Shown here: piece by piece, positions 16,002 to 23,740 of the stretch | Position numbering within the stretch: position 1 is the stretch's first letter | Layout of the letters: the number at the start of each line of letters is the position of its first letter | Program-made: the position numbers and the translations under genes | From: Rhodospirillaceae bacterium | GTDB lineage: Bacteria > Pseudomonadota > Alphaproteobacteria > Bin65 | Direction of reading: 5' to 3' | Assembly: GCA_009840595.1 (NCBI GenBank) | Contig: VXNK01000121.1 | Location: 1-32,113 of the forward strand | DNA length: 32,113 nucleotides | The notes under the pieces: generated by a model | The model's input: the letters and a program-made list of their open reading frames with translations, nothing else | Databases searched by the model: none | Told to the model about the DNA's origin: nothing

Positions 16002-16976
16002 ATGACAAATCCTGACATCCCCGCGCTCCGCGGGACGGTCGCGCTGCTCGACGGCGGCATCGGCCAGGAGTTGTACCAGCGCCGCCGGCAGCCCTCTGCG
16101 CCCCTGTGGTCTGTGGGAGTCATGATCGACGATCCGGACCTCGTCGAAACCGTGCATCTCGAATTCATCGAGGCCGGAGCGCGGGTCCTGACCCTGAACA
16201 GCTATTCGGCGACGCCGCACCGGTTGGCCCGCGCTGGCCGCGAGGACATGTTCGGGGCCCTGCAGGCAGCCGCCATCCGCGCCGCGCACGCCGCGCGCGA
16301 GCGCAGCGGGCGGGACGATATCCGGGTCGCCGGCTGCCTGCCGCCGCTCACGGCCTCCTTCCGGCCGGACCTGACGCCGTCCGAGGAGGTCTGCCTGGCC
16401 GACTATCGCCGGATCGTCGCGGCCCAGGCGGAGGGCGTCGACCTGTTCCTGTGCGAGACCCTGGCGACCGTCCGGGAGGCGCGCCTGGCGACGCTGGCGG
16501 CGCGCGAGAGCGGCCGGACGGTGTGGACCGCGCTGACGGTGGACGATGCCGACGGCACGGTGCTGCGGTCCGGCGAACCGGTCGGAGAGGGCGCCCGCGC
16601 GGCGCTCGACGCTGGCGCGGCGGCGGTGCTGGCCAACTGTTCGAGCCCGGAAGCCATCGCCCAGGCGCTGCCCGCGCTGGCCGGCACCGGCGCGCCGTTC
16701 GGCGCCTACGCCAACGGGTTCGTTTCGGTGGCGCCGCTCGAGCCGGCCGGGCCCGTCGACGTGCTGGACGCACGCGACGATCTCGGCCCGGTGGCCTATG
16801 CCGGCCACGCGCTCGGCTGGGCGGCGGCCGGCGCGACGATCGTCGGCGGCTGCTGCGAGATCGGGCCGGCCCACATCGCGGAACTCGCTCGGCGGCTCGG
16901 CCGCGAAGGCTACGGGATTGCGGCCGAGCCAGCGTATGGCGCCCGGACCGGCGAAATTCCGGCCGGGGGCGGGTAA
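16002..16976 (+). CDS. Homocysteine S-methyltransferase family protein
   Basis: The 324-residue zinc enzyme is a TIM barrel that moves a methyl group to a thiol such as homocysteine. Family features are LLDGGIGQELYQR (15-27), TLNSYSATPHRL (64-75), the FLCETLATVREA strand (149-160) and the zinc cysteines Cys213 (LANCSSPE) plus Cys284-Cys285 (GGCCEIGP). The donor could be S-methylmethionine, a betaine-type compound or another methylated amine; sequence alone does not decide. The ATG lies 11 bases after the stop of the NuoEF-type gene, so the two are probably co-transcribed. The ribosome site is weak. The same frame stays open far upstream, but that part is a shadow of the preceding gene. Confidence 0.9.
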   Translation: MTNPDIPALRGTVALLDGGIGQELYQRRRQPSAPLWSVGVMIDDPDLVETVHLEFIEAGARVLTLNSYSATPHRLARAGREDMFGALQAAAIRAAHAARERSGRDDIRVAGCLPPLTASFRPDLTPSEEVCLADYRRIVAAQAEGVDLFLCETLATVREARLATLAARESGRTVWTALTVDDADGTVLRSGEPVGEGARAALDAGAAAVLANCSSPEAIAQALPALAGTGAPFGAYANGFVSVAPLEPAGPVDVLDARDDLGPVAYAGHALGWAAAGATIVGGCCEIGPAHIAELARRLGREGYGIAAEPAYGARTGEIPAGGG

Positions 16977-17011
16977 ATCGCGGGCGGTTGCGGCGCCGCT
17001 GCGCGCCGACT

Positions 17012-17452
17012 TCAGGGCTGGCGCATGCCGCCGTCGGGATCGGCGTAGGCGACCGCCTCGATCTCGATCAGGAACTCCTCCTTCACCAGGCGATCGACGA
17101 TCAGCAGCGTGTTCGGCGGATATGTCTCGCCGCCGAACAGCGCGGGAAACGCCTCGGCGCGGACCGCCATGAAGCGCTCGATATCCTGGGAGTGGACGAG
17201 ATAGGTGGTGAATTTGACAATGTGATTGAAGCCGAGGCCGGCGCCTTCGAGGACCGCGCCCAGATTGTCGAGCACCTGGCGCATCTGGGCGGCGAAATCG
17301 CCCTTGCCGACCACGCTGCCGTCGCGCCCGACGGCGAGCTGGCCGGCGATGTGCAAGGTCGGGCCGGCCGGAATCGCCGTGGCGTTGGAGTAAAGGCCCT
17401 GGGCCGGGCTGGCGTTCGGCGGGTTAAGATAGGCGATCGGGTCGGCCGGCAT
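17012..17452 (-). CDS. RidA/YjgF family protein lacking the RidA arginine
   Basis: The 146-residue chorismate mutase-like trimer subunit shows AYLNPPNASPAQGLYSNA, TLHIAGQLAVGRDGSVVGKGDFAAQMRQVLDNLGAVLEGAG, IVKFTTYLVHSQDIERFM and EIEAVAYA in family order. True RidA enzymes hydrolyse reactive enamines and imines using an arginine in a PAR motif. Here the aligned segment reads PPNT, with Asn in that position, so it likely belongs to another Rid subgroup with a different activity. GAGAGA precedes the ATG at 17452; a start at 17488 would add 12 unconserved residues. It lies 84 bases downstream of the FAD oxidoreductase on the same strand. Confidence 0.9.
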   Translation of the reverse strand: MPADPIAYLNPPNASPAQGLYSNATAIPAGPTLHIAGQLAVGRDGSVVGKGDFAAQMRQVLDNLGAVLEGAGLGFNHIVKFTTYLVHSQDIERFMAVRAEAFPALFGGETYPPNTLLIVDRLVKEEFLIEIEAVAYADPDGGMRQP

Positions 17453-17536
17453 CGTCGTTTCTCTCGAAGCTGGGGAGGCTGCGGCCATCCTAGCCCGGAA
17501 ATCCTGCCCCGGTCACCGTCACGGGACCGGACCCGG

Positions 17537-18913
17537 TCACGATCGCGGTCCGGCCGCGCCTTCTGCCGCCCCCTCTGCTTCCGGGCCGGTCTCGCTGACC
17601 GCTTCCTTCGCCCAGGGGTCGGTCGTTTCCCGGTCCAGGTTGTCGCCGACCGCGTCCTGGAGGGCCGCGGTGTCGATCTGGTGCAGGGAGCCGCTGCGGT
17701 TGAGATGCGCGGCCGTCGCTGCGGCGCGGCCCATGGCGAAGCAGGGGCCCATGACCCGCAAGCTTGCGAGCGCCGCCGGTTCGGCGTCGATGCAGCGGCC
17801 GGCGACCACCACGTTGTGCAGCCCCCGGGGCAGCATGGCGCCGAACGGAATGTAGTGGATATGGTTCTCGTCGAAGACCGTCCAGTGGGTGCCCGCCATG
17901 TCGCCGTGCAGTTCGATCGGCCAGGTCGTCCGCGCGATGGCGTCGGGCGGGCGCGCCCCGGTCGCGACATCCTCGACCGTGACATGGCTCCGGCCGACGA
18001 TCGTCCTCGTCTGGCGGATGCCGGCATTGCCGTAGACCGCGACCTTGGCCTCGCGGAACGCTTCCGGCAGTTCGCGCTTGAACAGGCTGAGCAGCGCGTC
18101 GACCTGGCGCCGCCCTTCGATCCCGGCGAGCGCCAGGCCGGCCGTTTCCATCGGCGTTTCGACATGCGTGAGGTTGAGCAGCAGCTTGCGCGTGCCCGGC
18201 ACGACGAAAACCGGCCCCTCGGCCCGCACCAGGCCGAATTCGTTGCCGAACCTGCGGATCAGGTCGTGGTAGAGCGCGCGCGGATAGCCGGCGCACAGGG
18301 ACGTCTCGACATCCTCCAGAATCGCCATCACCGAGCCGAGGACCGGCTTTACCGATTCGCGCAGATCCTGCCCCGCCAGCCACGGCACGACCGCGTCGCC
18401 CGACGCGTCGACGAAGCGGTTGGCCTCGACCCGGGCATCGCCGAAACGGGTGCTGAGAAGGAGCGCCTCGACGATGCCGTCGCGCTGCTCGACCCGGCGG
18501 ACGATGGCGCCGGGCAGGGGAACGATGCCGCATTCGGCGATCCGCTCCTCGGCCCAGCGCATCCAGGCGTTGGGCACATAGTCCAGGATGAAGGTGCCCC
18601 GCACCCGTCGCAAGGCGGCGTCGCCCCGGGCGAACAGGGTTTCGAACAGGCCGTCCATGACGCCGTGGGTCAGGCGTCTGGGAACCGGCCCGTTGCGGAA
18701 CAGGCCGCAAATCGTGCCCAGCGCCGCCCCGACCGCCTGGCCGCCGAGGTTGGGCGCGGCGTCCACGATCGCGACCTGCTGGCCCAGCCGGGCCGCTTCC
18801 AGTGCTGCCGACAGGCCGGCCGCGCCCGACCCGATAACGCAAAGGTCGCTGCGGTAGACCGGCGCCGGCCGGTCCTGGATGCGAACCGTCTTCATGCCAG
18901 GAAACCGAGCCAT
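17537..18913 (-). CDS. FAD-dependent oxidoreductase (FAD_oxidored family)
   Basis: The 458-residue flavoprotein has an N-terminal FAD motif (DLCVIGSGAAGLSAALEAARLG, about 23-44) and a following GGQAVGAALGTICGLF segment. It also has RFVDASGDAVVPWLAG, typical of the FAD_oxidored (PF12831-type) group, and a C-terminal closing region NVVVAGRCIDAEPAALASLRVMGPCFAMG. No substrate can be assigned. The last 40 residues are acidic and alanine-rich. The start at 18913 is supported by AGGAGG 6 bases upstream; a TTG one codon earlier is less likely. It is followed by the RidA-family gene, and they probably form a two-gene unit. Confidence 0.87.
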   Translation of the reverse strand: MARFPGMKTVRIQDRPAPVYRSDLCVIGSGAAGLSAALEAARLGQQVAIVDAAPNLGGQAVGAALGTICGLFRNGPVPRRLTHGVMDGLFETLFARGDAALRRVRGTFILDYVPNAWMRWAEERIAECGIVPLPGAIVRRVEQRDGIVEALLLSTRFGDARVEANRFVDASGDAVVPWLAGQDLRESVKPVLGSVMAILEDVETSLCAGYPRALYHDLIRRFGNEFGLVRAEGPVFVVPGTRKLLLNLTHVETPMETAGLALAGIEGRRQVDALLSLFKRELPEAFREAKVAVYGNAGIRQTRTIVGRSHVTVEDVATGARPPDAIARTTWPIELHGDMAGTHWTVFDENHIHYIPFGAMLPRGLHNVVVAGRCIDAEPAALASLRVMGPCFAMGRAAATAAHLNRSGSLHQIDTAALQDAVGDNLDRETTDPWAKEAVSETGPEAEGAAEGAAGPRS

Positions 18914-19594
18914 CAACCGCCTCCTAATTATGCGCCGTGGCAGGTTCTAGCACGCTTCCCGCGCATTGCCAGCCGACGCGAGGGCCGGTGCCTTGCGGCC
19001 GATTCAATCATCGGAAGGGTTTTCGGCGGCGAATTTCAGCCGGAGAAATTGCGCGACGGCAGAGCGGCGAATTCGGGTGCGGAAGTCCGTTTCGGAATTG
19101 CTTCGATTCCTGTCGGGTATCGATAGCGTATTCCCGTGTCTTGCGCCTCGAAAGATGCTGTGCGCTGCCACCAGTAGGTGAAGACGGGTTTTCGTCGACA
19201 TTCGGAGGAGCTGCGCAACGGGCCGGAATTTCGGCGAACGGCAGCCCGGCAACGTCTGCGTTTCCGGTCGAAAGTCCACTCAATCCCGGCCGTTCTTTGC
19301 GCTCGATTCGGCGGTTCGGAACGGCAGGTTCACGGGCCATCGATGAAACCGCACCGCAACCCGTCGAAATAAAACCGTTGCGCCGGAAGGTTCGGAGCGC
19401 AGCCCGTTCCGTTCGGACTGTTCGGCGTTCGAATTCGACGGCTTCGAGAAATTAGCGGAAAGGGGCGGCCAGGGATTCCACGACGGACCGCTACGCCCCG
19501 GCACTGCATCCCGGGTCGAACCGGACGAACGAATTCCGGAAACGACCGGGCGATTGCAGCGGTGCCAAGCGGCTGTGCGCCGGGGCAAGCCAAA
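18914..19594. other. Gene-free stretch, no recognisable feature
   Basis: Several frames remain open here, as expected in GC-rich DNA, but none gives a protein with a domain, a sensible start with ribosome site, or the codon bias of the neighbours. The sequence is unusually rich in TTCG, CGAA and GAAT words compared with adjacent genes. The part nearest 18914 must contain the promoter of the FAD oxidoreductase, but I see no convincing -35/-10 pair. An undetected RNA or decayed gene cannot be excluded. Confidence 0.5.
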
Positions 19595-19628
19595 GCGGGG
19601 CCGGCCGGCACAAGGCCGGCGGCCCCGC
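19595..19628 (-). terminator. Strong GC hairpin, probable terminator
   Basis: The arms GCGGGGCCGGCCGGC (19595-19609) and GCCGGCGGCCCCGC (19615-19628) give 14 paired bases with one bulged G and an ACAAG loop. The hairpin lies about 30 bases beyond the stop of the 90-residue minus-strand gene. Only a short T run follows in that direction, so it may terminate inefficiently or merely protect the transcript end. Confidence 0.6.
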
Positions 19629-19655
19629 AGCAAGGCAGGCGATTCGCAGGTCGGG

Positions 19656-19928
19656 TTACGAACCGGCCGGTTCGACGATAATCCGGCCGCGGCCGCGCCG
19701 GACCCGATAGCCGCCGCGCGGAATTTTGAGGCTGCCGTCCTGGACCAGGGGCCAGAGCGTGTTTGCGATCGTCTCCGCGCCGCTGTCGCCTTCCTCTTCC
19801 GTCTGGGAAGAAAGCCACTCGACAAAGGCGCGTTCGCCGATTTCATGGCCTACGGACTTGCACAACGCGTTGAGTTTGCGAACCTGGCCTTTGGTCAGGT
19901 TGCTCTGGTCGATTGAGTGCGAAGACAT
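19656..19928 (-). CDS. Small protein of unknown function
   Basis: The 90-residue protein begins MSSHSIDQSNLTKGQVRKLN, continues with a helical region (SVGHEIGERAFVEWLSSQ), an acidic linker (TEEEGDSGAE) and a basic beta-like end (IPRGGYRVRRGRGRIIVEPAG). I recall similar short unnamed alphaproteobacterial proteins but cannot assign a family or function. The basic tail could bind nucleic acid. AAGAGG about 9 bases before the ATG supports translation. A strong hairpin follows the stop. It is isolated, with about 700 gene-free bases on each side. A short hairpin (19972-20005) lies in its upstream region. Confidence 0.68.
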   Translation of the reverse strand: MSSHSIDQSNLTKGQVRKLNALCKSVGHEIGERAFVEWLSSQTEEEGDSGAETIANTLWPLVQDGSLKIPRGGYRVRRGRGRIIVEPAGS

Positions 19929-20436
19929 GCTTGATTTGCCTCTTTCGGTTAACGGTTTTGCCGGAAGAACGACCGGCTTCGAGTACTCGATGAATCGAAA
20001 CCGGTAGAGCCTGCTTCGACATTGCCGAAACCGTTCAAAGCCGGCGATCCGGCATGAACAGTCCTTAAGCCCGCTTCGGACATGACAGTTTCGCGCTTCC
20101 GAAACAACGTTGAATTAACCGGCGAAAACTTCCTAAACCAAATCAGGCAATAAAACAAGACGAAGTTTCGAAGGAAAGGGCGGCTGAAACATCAAGAGGT
20201 ATCCGGTAGTCTGCCGGCGAGTGCGGGAAGCAAAAGGGCGGAAACGCCGACGCGCCGATTCCAGAGTCCGGCGTCGGAAACGAACGACCGGGGCGAATTA
20301 CAACTGCGCTTGAGGAACTTCCGGGACGCATTTGCCGCGGTTGCACGAAATTCCGGTCCGCAACGCCGTGCTTCGCCGCCGGCGAAAGTCCGGAGGGATA
20401 GCGGCCGGGCGCGGCTGCGGTTTCGGCAGCGACCGC
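19929..20436. other. Gene-free stretch upstream of hemA
   Basis: No open frame here has family similarity or neighbour-like codon use. A hairpin with ACCGG/CCGGT arms and an inner TCGA pair (19972-20005) lies before the 90-residue gene and may belong to its control region. The rest is moderately GC-rich sequence with scattered short repeats of CCGG and TTCG words. Beyond 20436 the hemA control elements begin. Confidence 0.5.
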
Positions 20437-20460
20437 CCGGTGAATATAAGCCGGTGAATA
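20437..20460 (+). repeat. Direct repeat pair upstream of hemA
   Basis: Two exact copies of CCGGTGAATA lie at 20437-20446 and 20451-20460, 14 bases apart start to start. They end 22 bases before the proposed hemA -35 element. Their placement suits an activator or repressor site. Confidence 0.5.
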
Positions 20461-20482
20461 GAACCCGATGGACATAACATCG

Positions 20483-20511
20483 TTGCGGCATTTTTCCGTG
20501 GCGAATATCGG
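20483..20511 (+). promoter_or_regulatory. Putative hemA promoter
   Basis: TTGCGG (20483-20488) and TATCGG (20506-20511) are separated by 17 bases, predicting a start near 20518 and a leader of about 90 bases before the hemA ATG. The -10 is only moderately good. The direct repeats just upstream support a regulated promoter here. Confidence 0.45.
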
Positions 20512-20609
20512 CACAATCGGCGGTACTGGGGACACGGGACCGGGACGCAGGGCCGGGACACGGGCTGCCCGCCGCGCCGGAGACGTGCAGCGGCGGCCGG
20601 GGCGACCGT

Positions 20610-21833
20610 ATGGAACGACCGATGGACTATGACCGTTTCTTCCAGCAGCAGATCGAGAATCTGCACCGGGAGGGCCGTTACCGGGTGTTCGCCGATATCG
20701 AGCGGCATGCCGGCGACTTTCCGAGGGCCACGCGGCGCAAGGACGGCGCTGCGAGCGAAGTAACGGTATGGTGCTCGAACGACTATCTGGGCATGGGCCA
20801 GCATCCGGAGGTGCTGCGGGCCATGCACGGCGCGATCGACCGTTGCGGCGCCGGCGCGGGCGGCACCCGCAACATCGCGGGCACGAATCACTTCCATGTC
20901 CTGCTCGAGCGGGAGCTGTGCGACCTTCACGGCAAGGAGGCATCGCTGGTCTGCACGTCGGGCTATGTCGCCAACCTTGCAGCGCTCAGCACGCTGGCGT
21001 CGAAGCTTCCCGGTTGCATCGTCTTCTCCGACGCGCTGAACCACGCGTCGATGATCGAGGGCATCCGCCAGTCGCGCGCGGAAAAACGCATTTTCCGGCA
21101 CAACGATGCCGACCATCTGGAGCGGCTGCTGGCCGAAGCGGACCCGGACCGGCCGAAGCTGATCGCGTTCGAATCGGTCTATTCGATGGACGGGGATATC
21201 GCGCCGATCGCCCGTTTCTGCGACCTGGCCGAACGTTACGGCGCGCTGACTTATCTGGATGAGGTCCATGCCGTCGGCCTGTACGGCCCGCGCGGCGGCG
21301 GCGTTGCCGAGCGGGACGGCGTCGCCGGCCGGATCGACGTTATCGAAGGGACGCTGGCGAAGGCCTTCGGCTGCGTCGGCGGTTACATCGCCGCTTCGAC
21401 CGCGATCGTCGATTTCGTCCGCAGCTATGCCTCGGCCTTCATTTTTACCACTGCCCTGCCGCCCGCCGTCGCCGCGGCTGCGATCGAGAGCATCCGCCAT
21501 CTGAAGACAAGCGATGCCGAACGGCAGCGCCAGCGCGAAACGGTTGCAAAGGTGCGCAGGAAGCTGACCGAACGGGGCATCCGCCATATGGACAATTCCA
21601 GCCATATCGTGCCGGTGCCGGTGGGCGACCCGGCGATCTGCAAGCAGATTTCGGACCTGCTGCTGGACGACTACGGCATCTATGTCCAGCCGATCAACTT
21701 CCCGACCGTGCCGCGCGGTACGGAGCGGCTGCGCATCACGCCGTCGCCGCTGCATTCGGACGCCGACATCGAGCATCTGGCGGCGTCCCTTTCGGCGGTC
21801 TGGAACCGGCTGGCGCTCAAACCTGCGGCATGA
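20610..21833 (+). CDS. hemA: 5-aminolevulinate synthase
   Basis: The 407-residue PLP enzyme condenses glycine with succinyl-CoA to 5-aminolevulinate, the first step of heme synthesis by the C4 route used in Alphaproteobacteria. Hallmarks are [16 protein letters not shown] (54-69), the [13 protein letters not shown] substrate loop (80-92), [13 protein letters not shown] (141-153), ESVYSMDGD (188-196), [15 protein letters not shown] (217-231) and PLP lysine Lys251 in [29 protein letters not shown] closes the active site. ATG at 20610 is taken; the ATG at 20622 gives the family-typical MDYDRFF start and is equally possible. The pairing with the downstream aminotransferase is unusual. Confidence 0.96.
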   Translation: MERPMDYDRFFQQQIENLHREGRYRVFADIERHAGDFPRATRRKDGAASEVTVWCSNDYLGMGQHPEVLRAMHGAIDRCGAGAGGTRNIAGTNHFHVLLERELCDLHGKEASLVCTSGYVANLAALSTLASKLPGCIVFSDALNHASMIEGIRQSRAEKRIFRHNDADHLERLLAEADPDRPKLIAFESVYSMDGDIAPIARFCDLAERYGALTYLDEVHAVGLYGPRGGGVAERDGVAGRIDVIEGTLAKAFGCVGGYIAASTAIVDFVRSYASAFIFTTALPPAVAAAAIESIRHLKTSDAERQRQRETVAKVRRKLTERGIRHMDNSSHIVPVPVGDPAICKQISDLLLDDYGIYVQPINFPTVPRGTERLRITPSPLHSDADIEHLAASLSAVWNRLALKPAA

Positions 21834-21921
21834 TCCCGACGACAGGGCCGGGCGATCCCGACAGCTTCGCGACCGAGTGAAACCGACGGCGGCATCGACC
21901 GCGCCGGAGAAGAAACCCGAC

Positions 21922-23088
21922 ATGTCATCCGAGATGCCGCAGACGTTCTTCCTGCCGGAAACCGAAGTGCCGGACCTGGAATTCGCCGGTATCCGGGCGC
22001 AGTACGCCGCGCTGAAAGACGCGATCGCGCCCCGGATCGCAGAAGTGTTCCGCCACGGCCGGTTCATCATGGGGCCCGAGATCGAGGCGCTGGAAGACGC
22101 GCTGTGCGACTTCTGCGGCGCCGGCCATGCCGTGGCGGTTTCCAGCGGCACCGATGCGCTGGTTGCGCCTCTCATGGCGCTCGGGGTCGGGCCGGGCGAT
22201 GCGGTGTTCGTTCCCGGATTTACCTTCACCGCGACCGCCGAGGTGGTCTTGCTGCTCGGCGCCATGCCGGTTTTCGTCGATGTCGACGGCGCTTCCTTCA
22301 ACCTGGATCCCTCCGGCCTCGAGCGGAGCATCGCCCGGGTGCGCGACGAAGGCGCGTTGACGCCGAAGGCGGTTATCGCCGTCGACCTGTTCGGTCTGCC
22401 GGCGGACTACGAGGCGCTCGCCCGGATCGCCGGGGCAGAGGGCCTGAACCTGATCGCCGATGCCGCCCAGAGCTTCGGCGCCCGGCGCGGCAACCGGAAG
22501 GTCGGCACCCTTGCGCCGGTCACGACGACCAGCTTCTATCCGGCCAAACCGCTCGGTTGCTACGGCGACGGCGGTGCGGTGTTGACCGACGATCCGGAGA
22601 TGGCCGCTCTGCTGCGCTCGATCCGGGTCCACGGACAGGGCAGCGTGCAATACGCCGTCGAGCGGGTCGGCCTCAACGCCCGGCTCGACAGCTTCCAGGC
22701 CGCCGTTCTCCTCGGCAAGCTGCCGGCGTTCGAGGGCGAGGTCGCGGCGCGCAACCGGCTGGCGGACCGCTACGACGCCGGCCTGGGCGCCGTGGTGCAG
22801 CCGCCGGCCCGCTTCGGCGGCATCCTGAGCAGCTGGGCGCAATATTCCATTCTGACGGACGATCGCGACGGCCTGCGCGCCCGCCTCGGCGAAGCGGGCA
22901 TTCCCACTGCGGTCTACTATCCGGAGCCGATGCACCTGCAGCCGGCCTATCGGGATTATGGCGGCGGTGAGGGCTCTCTACCTGTCAGTGAGGCGCTGTG
23001 CGGCCGGATCGTGAGCCTGCCGATGCACGCCTATATGCGCGACGAAACGGCGGACCGGATAATCGAAGCGGTCCGCGCAGCGGTTTGA
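21922..23088 (+). CDS. DegT/DnrJ/EryC1/StrS family aminotransferase
   Basis: The 388-residue PLP enzyme aminates a keto group on a nucleotide-linked sugar, usually for surface polysaccharide or lipid A sugars. Features are SSGTDAL (74-80), GFTFTATAEVVLLLG, LIADAAQSFGA with Asp180 and Gln183, and FYPAKPLGCYGDGGA with the PLP lysine Lys209. The last motif is close to WbpE-type enzymes, which make UDP-2,3-diamino sugars; the exact substrate is inferred. GGAGAAG precedes the ATG at 21922; the frame open to 21682 overlaps hemA and is spurious. The gap from hemA is 88 bases. No sugar-biosynthesis neighbours are present. Confidence 0.9.
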   Translation: MSSEMPQTFFLPETEVPDLEFAGIRAQYAALKDAIAPRIAEVFRHGRFIMGPEIEALEDALCDFCGAGHAVAVSSGTDALVAPLMALGVGPGDAVFVPGFTFTATAEVVLLLGAMPVFVDVDGASFNLDPSGLERSIARVRDEGALTPKAVIAVDLFGLPADYEALARIAGAEGLNLIADAAQSFGARRGNRKVGTLAPVTTTSFYPAKPLGCYGDGGAVLTDDPEMAALLRSIRVHGQGSVQYAVERVGLNARLDSFQAAVLLGKLPAFEGEVAARNRLADRYDAGLGAVVQPPARFGGILSSWAQYSILTDDRDGLRARLGEAGIPTAVYYPEPMHLQPAYRDYGGGEGSLPVSEALCGRIVSLPMHAYMRDETADRIIEAVRAAV

Positions 23089-23159
23089 TACGCCCCGCCC
23101 CGCCGGCATCCGCGACGGTGCGGCGGACCGGGCGGTCGAAGCGATCCGTGCGGCGGCAG
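23048..23159 (+). repeat. Degenerate direct duplication of the aminotransferase 3' end
   Basis: Bases 23048-23086, coding the C-terminal ADRIIEAVRAAV, recur at 23121-23159 beyond the stop with 29 of 39 identities at an offset of 73. Translated in its own frame the second copy reads AADRAVEAIRAAA. It looks like an old local duplication of the gene tail, now noncoding. Confidence 0.6.
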
Positions 23160-23176
23160 TCCGATCCCCGCCCGGT

Positions 23177-23572
23177 TCAACCGACCCGCAGCCGCTCGAT
23201 GCCGCTGCCGGCGAGATAGCCGAGCCACACGGCGATCAGGCAGAGCAGGACCGACAGCAGGATATTGCCCCCGGCGCGCAGCCAGTCGCCGTTGTTGAGC
23301 AATATCAGGGTCTGGAGGCTGAATGCCGAAAAGGTCGTGTAGCCGCCGCACAGGCCGACCATGACGAAGGCGCGGCCCTCCGCCCCCAGCCAGGGGTTGT
23401 CGAGCGATGCGTTGAGCGCGGCCAGAATGCCAATGACCAGCGAACCGGTCACGTTGACCAGCAATGTCCCCCAGGGAAAGTCCAGCCCCATGCGGGCCGC
23501 CACCAGCTCGTTGCACCAGTACCGGCCCATGCCGCCGATGGCGCTGCCGAGTGCGATCCAGAAATACATCAT
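23177..23572 (-). CDS. crcB: CrcB/Fluc fluoride channel
   Basis: The 131-residue inner-membrane protein works as a dual-topology dimer that exports fluoride. It has four hydrophobic helices (about 3-20, 36-56, 66-90, 101-121). Conserved motifs are GGMGRYWCN (13-21), WGTLLVNVTGSLVIG (34-48) and GGYTTFSAFSLQ (76-87), which line the fluoride pore. Two adjacent ATGs (23572 and 23569) are both possible starts. The frame open to 23644 is unlikely because its extra 24 residues are polar and unlike the family. It is convergent with the aminotransferase. I saw no fluoride riboswitch in the upstream region. Confidence 0.94.
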   Translation of the reverse strand: MMYFWIALGSAIGGMGRYWCNELVAARMGLDFPWGTLLVNVTGSLVIGILAALNASLDNPWLGAEGRAFVMVGLCGGYTTFSAFSLQTLILLNNGDWLRAGGNILLSVLLCLIAVWLGYLAGSGIERLRVG

Positions 23573-23615
23573 GCGGGTCGGTTCCGTTCGGCCGTGTCCA
23601 TCCGGTCCCCGCACA

Positions 23616-23644
23616 CTTCGAGGCGCAATGGAGGCGCAGGTCAA
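23616..23644 (-). promoter_or_regulatory. Weak candidate crcB promoter
   Basis: On the minus strand TTGACC (23639-23644) is followed at 17 bases by TCGAAG (23616-23621). The -35 is good but the -10 is poor, so this is tentative. Confidence 0.25.
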
Positions 23645-23740
23645 GTCCGGATGGGCGCAGGGCCGGAAATCCCGGCGGCCGTCAGGATAGCCGGCAGGGC
23701 GAAGGGCAGGGTCCGGCGAAACGGCAAGGCCGGATTCCGG

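Noticed and set aside
13438..16008. An 856-codon minus-strand frame opposite soxG and the NuoEF-type gene
   Set aside because: Same reason: the plus-strand genes have all expected cofactor motifs, while this frame is low-complexity with no family.
19428..19440. GTTCGAATTCGAC resembling a tRNA T-loop
   Set aside because: Flanking bases do not form a T stem, and no acceptor stem or anticodon arm could be found around it.
18937..19455. 172-codon plus-strand frame in the gene-poor region
   Set aside because: No ribosome site, no domain, and codon use unlike the neighbours; other frames there are equally open.
23573..23740. Possible fluoride riboswitch before crcB
   Set aside because: The conserved stem and pseudoknot sequences of the fluoride aptamer are not seen; only a GATGG word occurs by chance.
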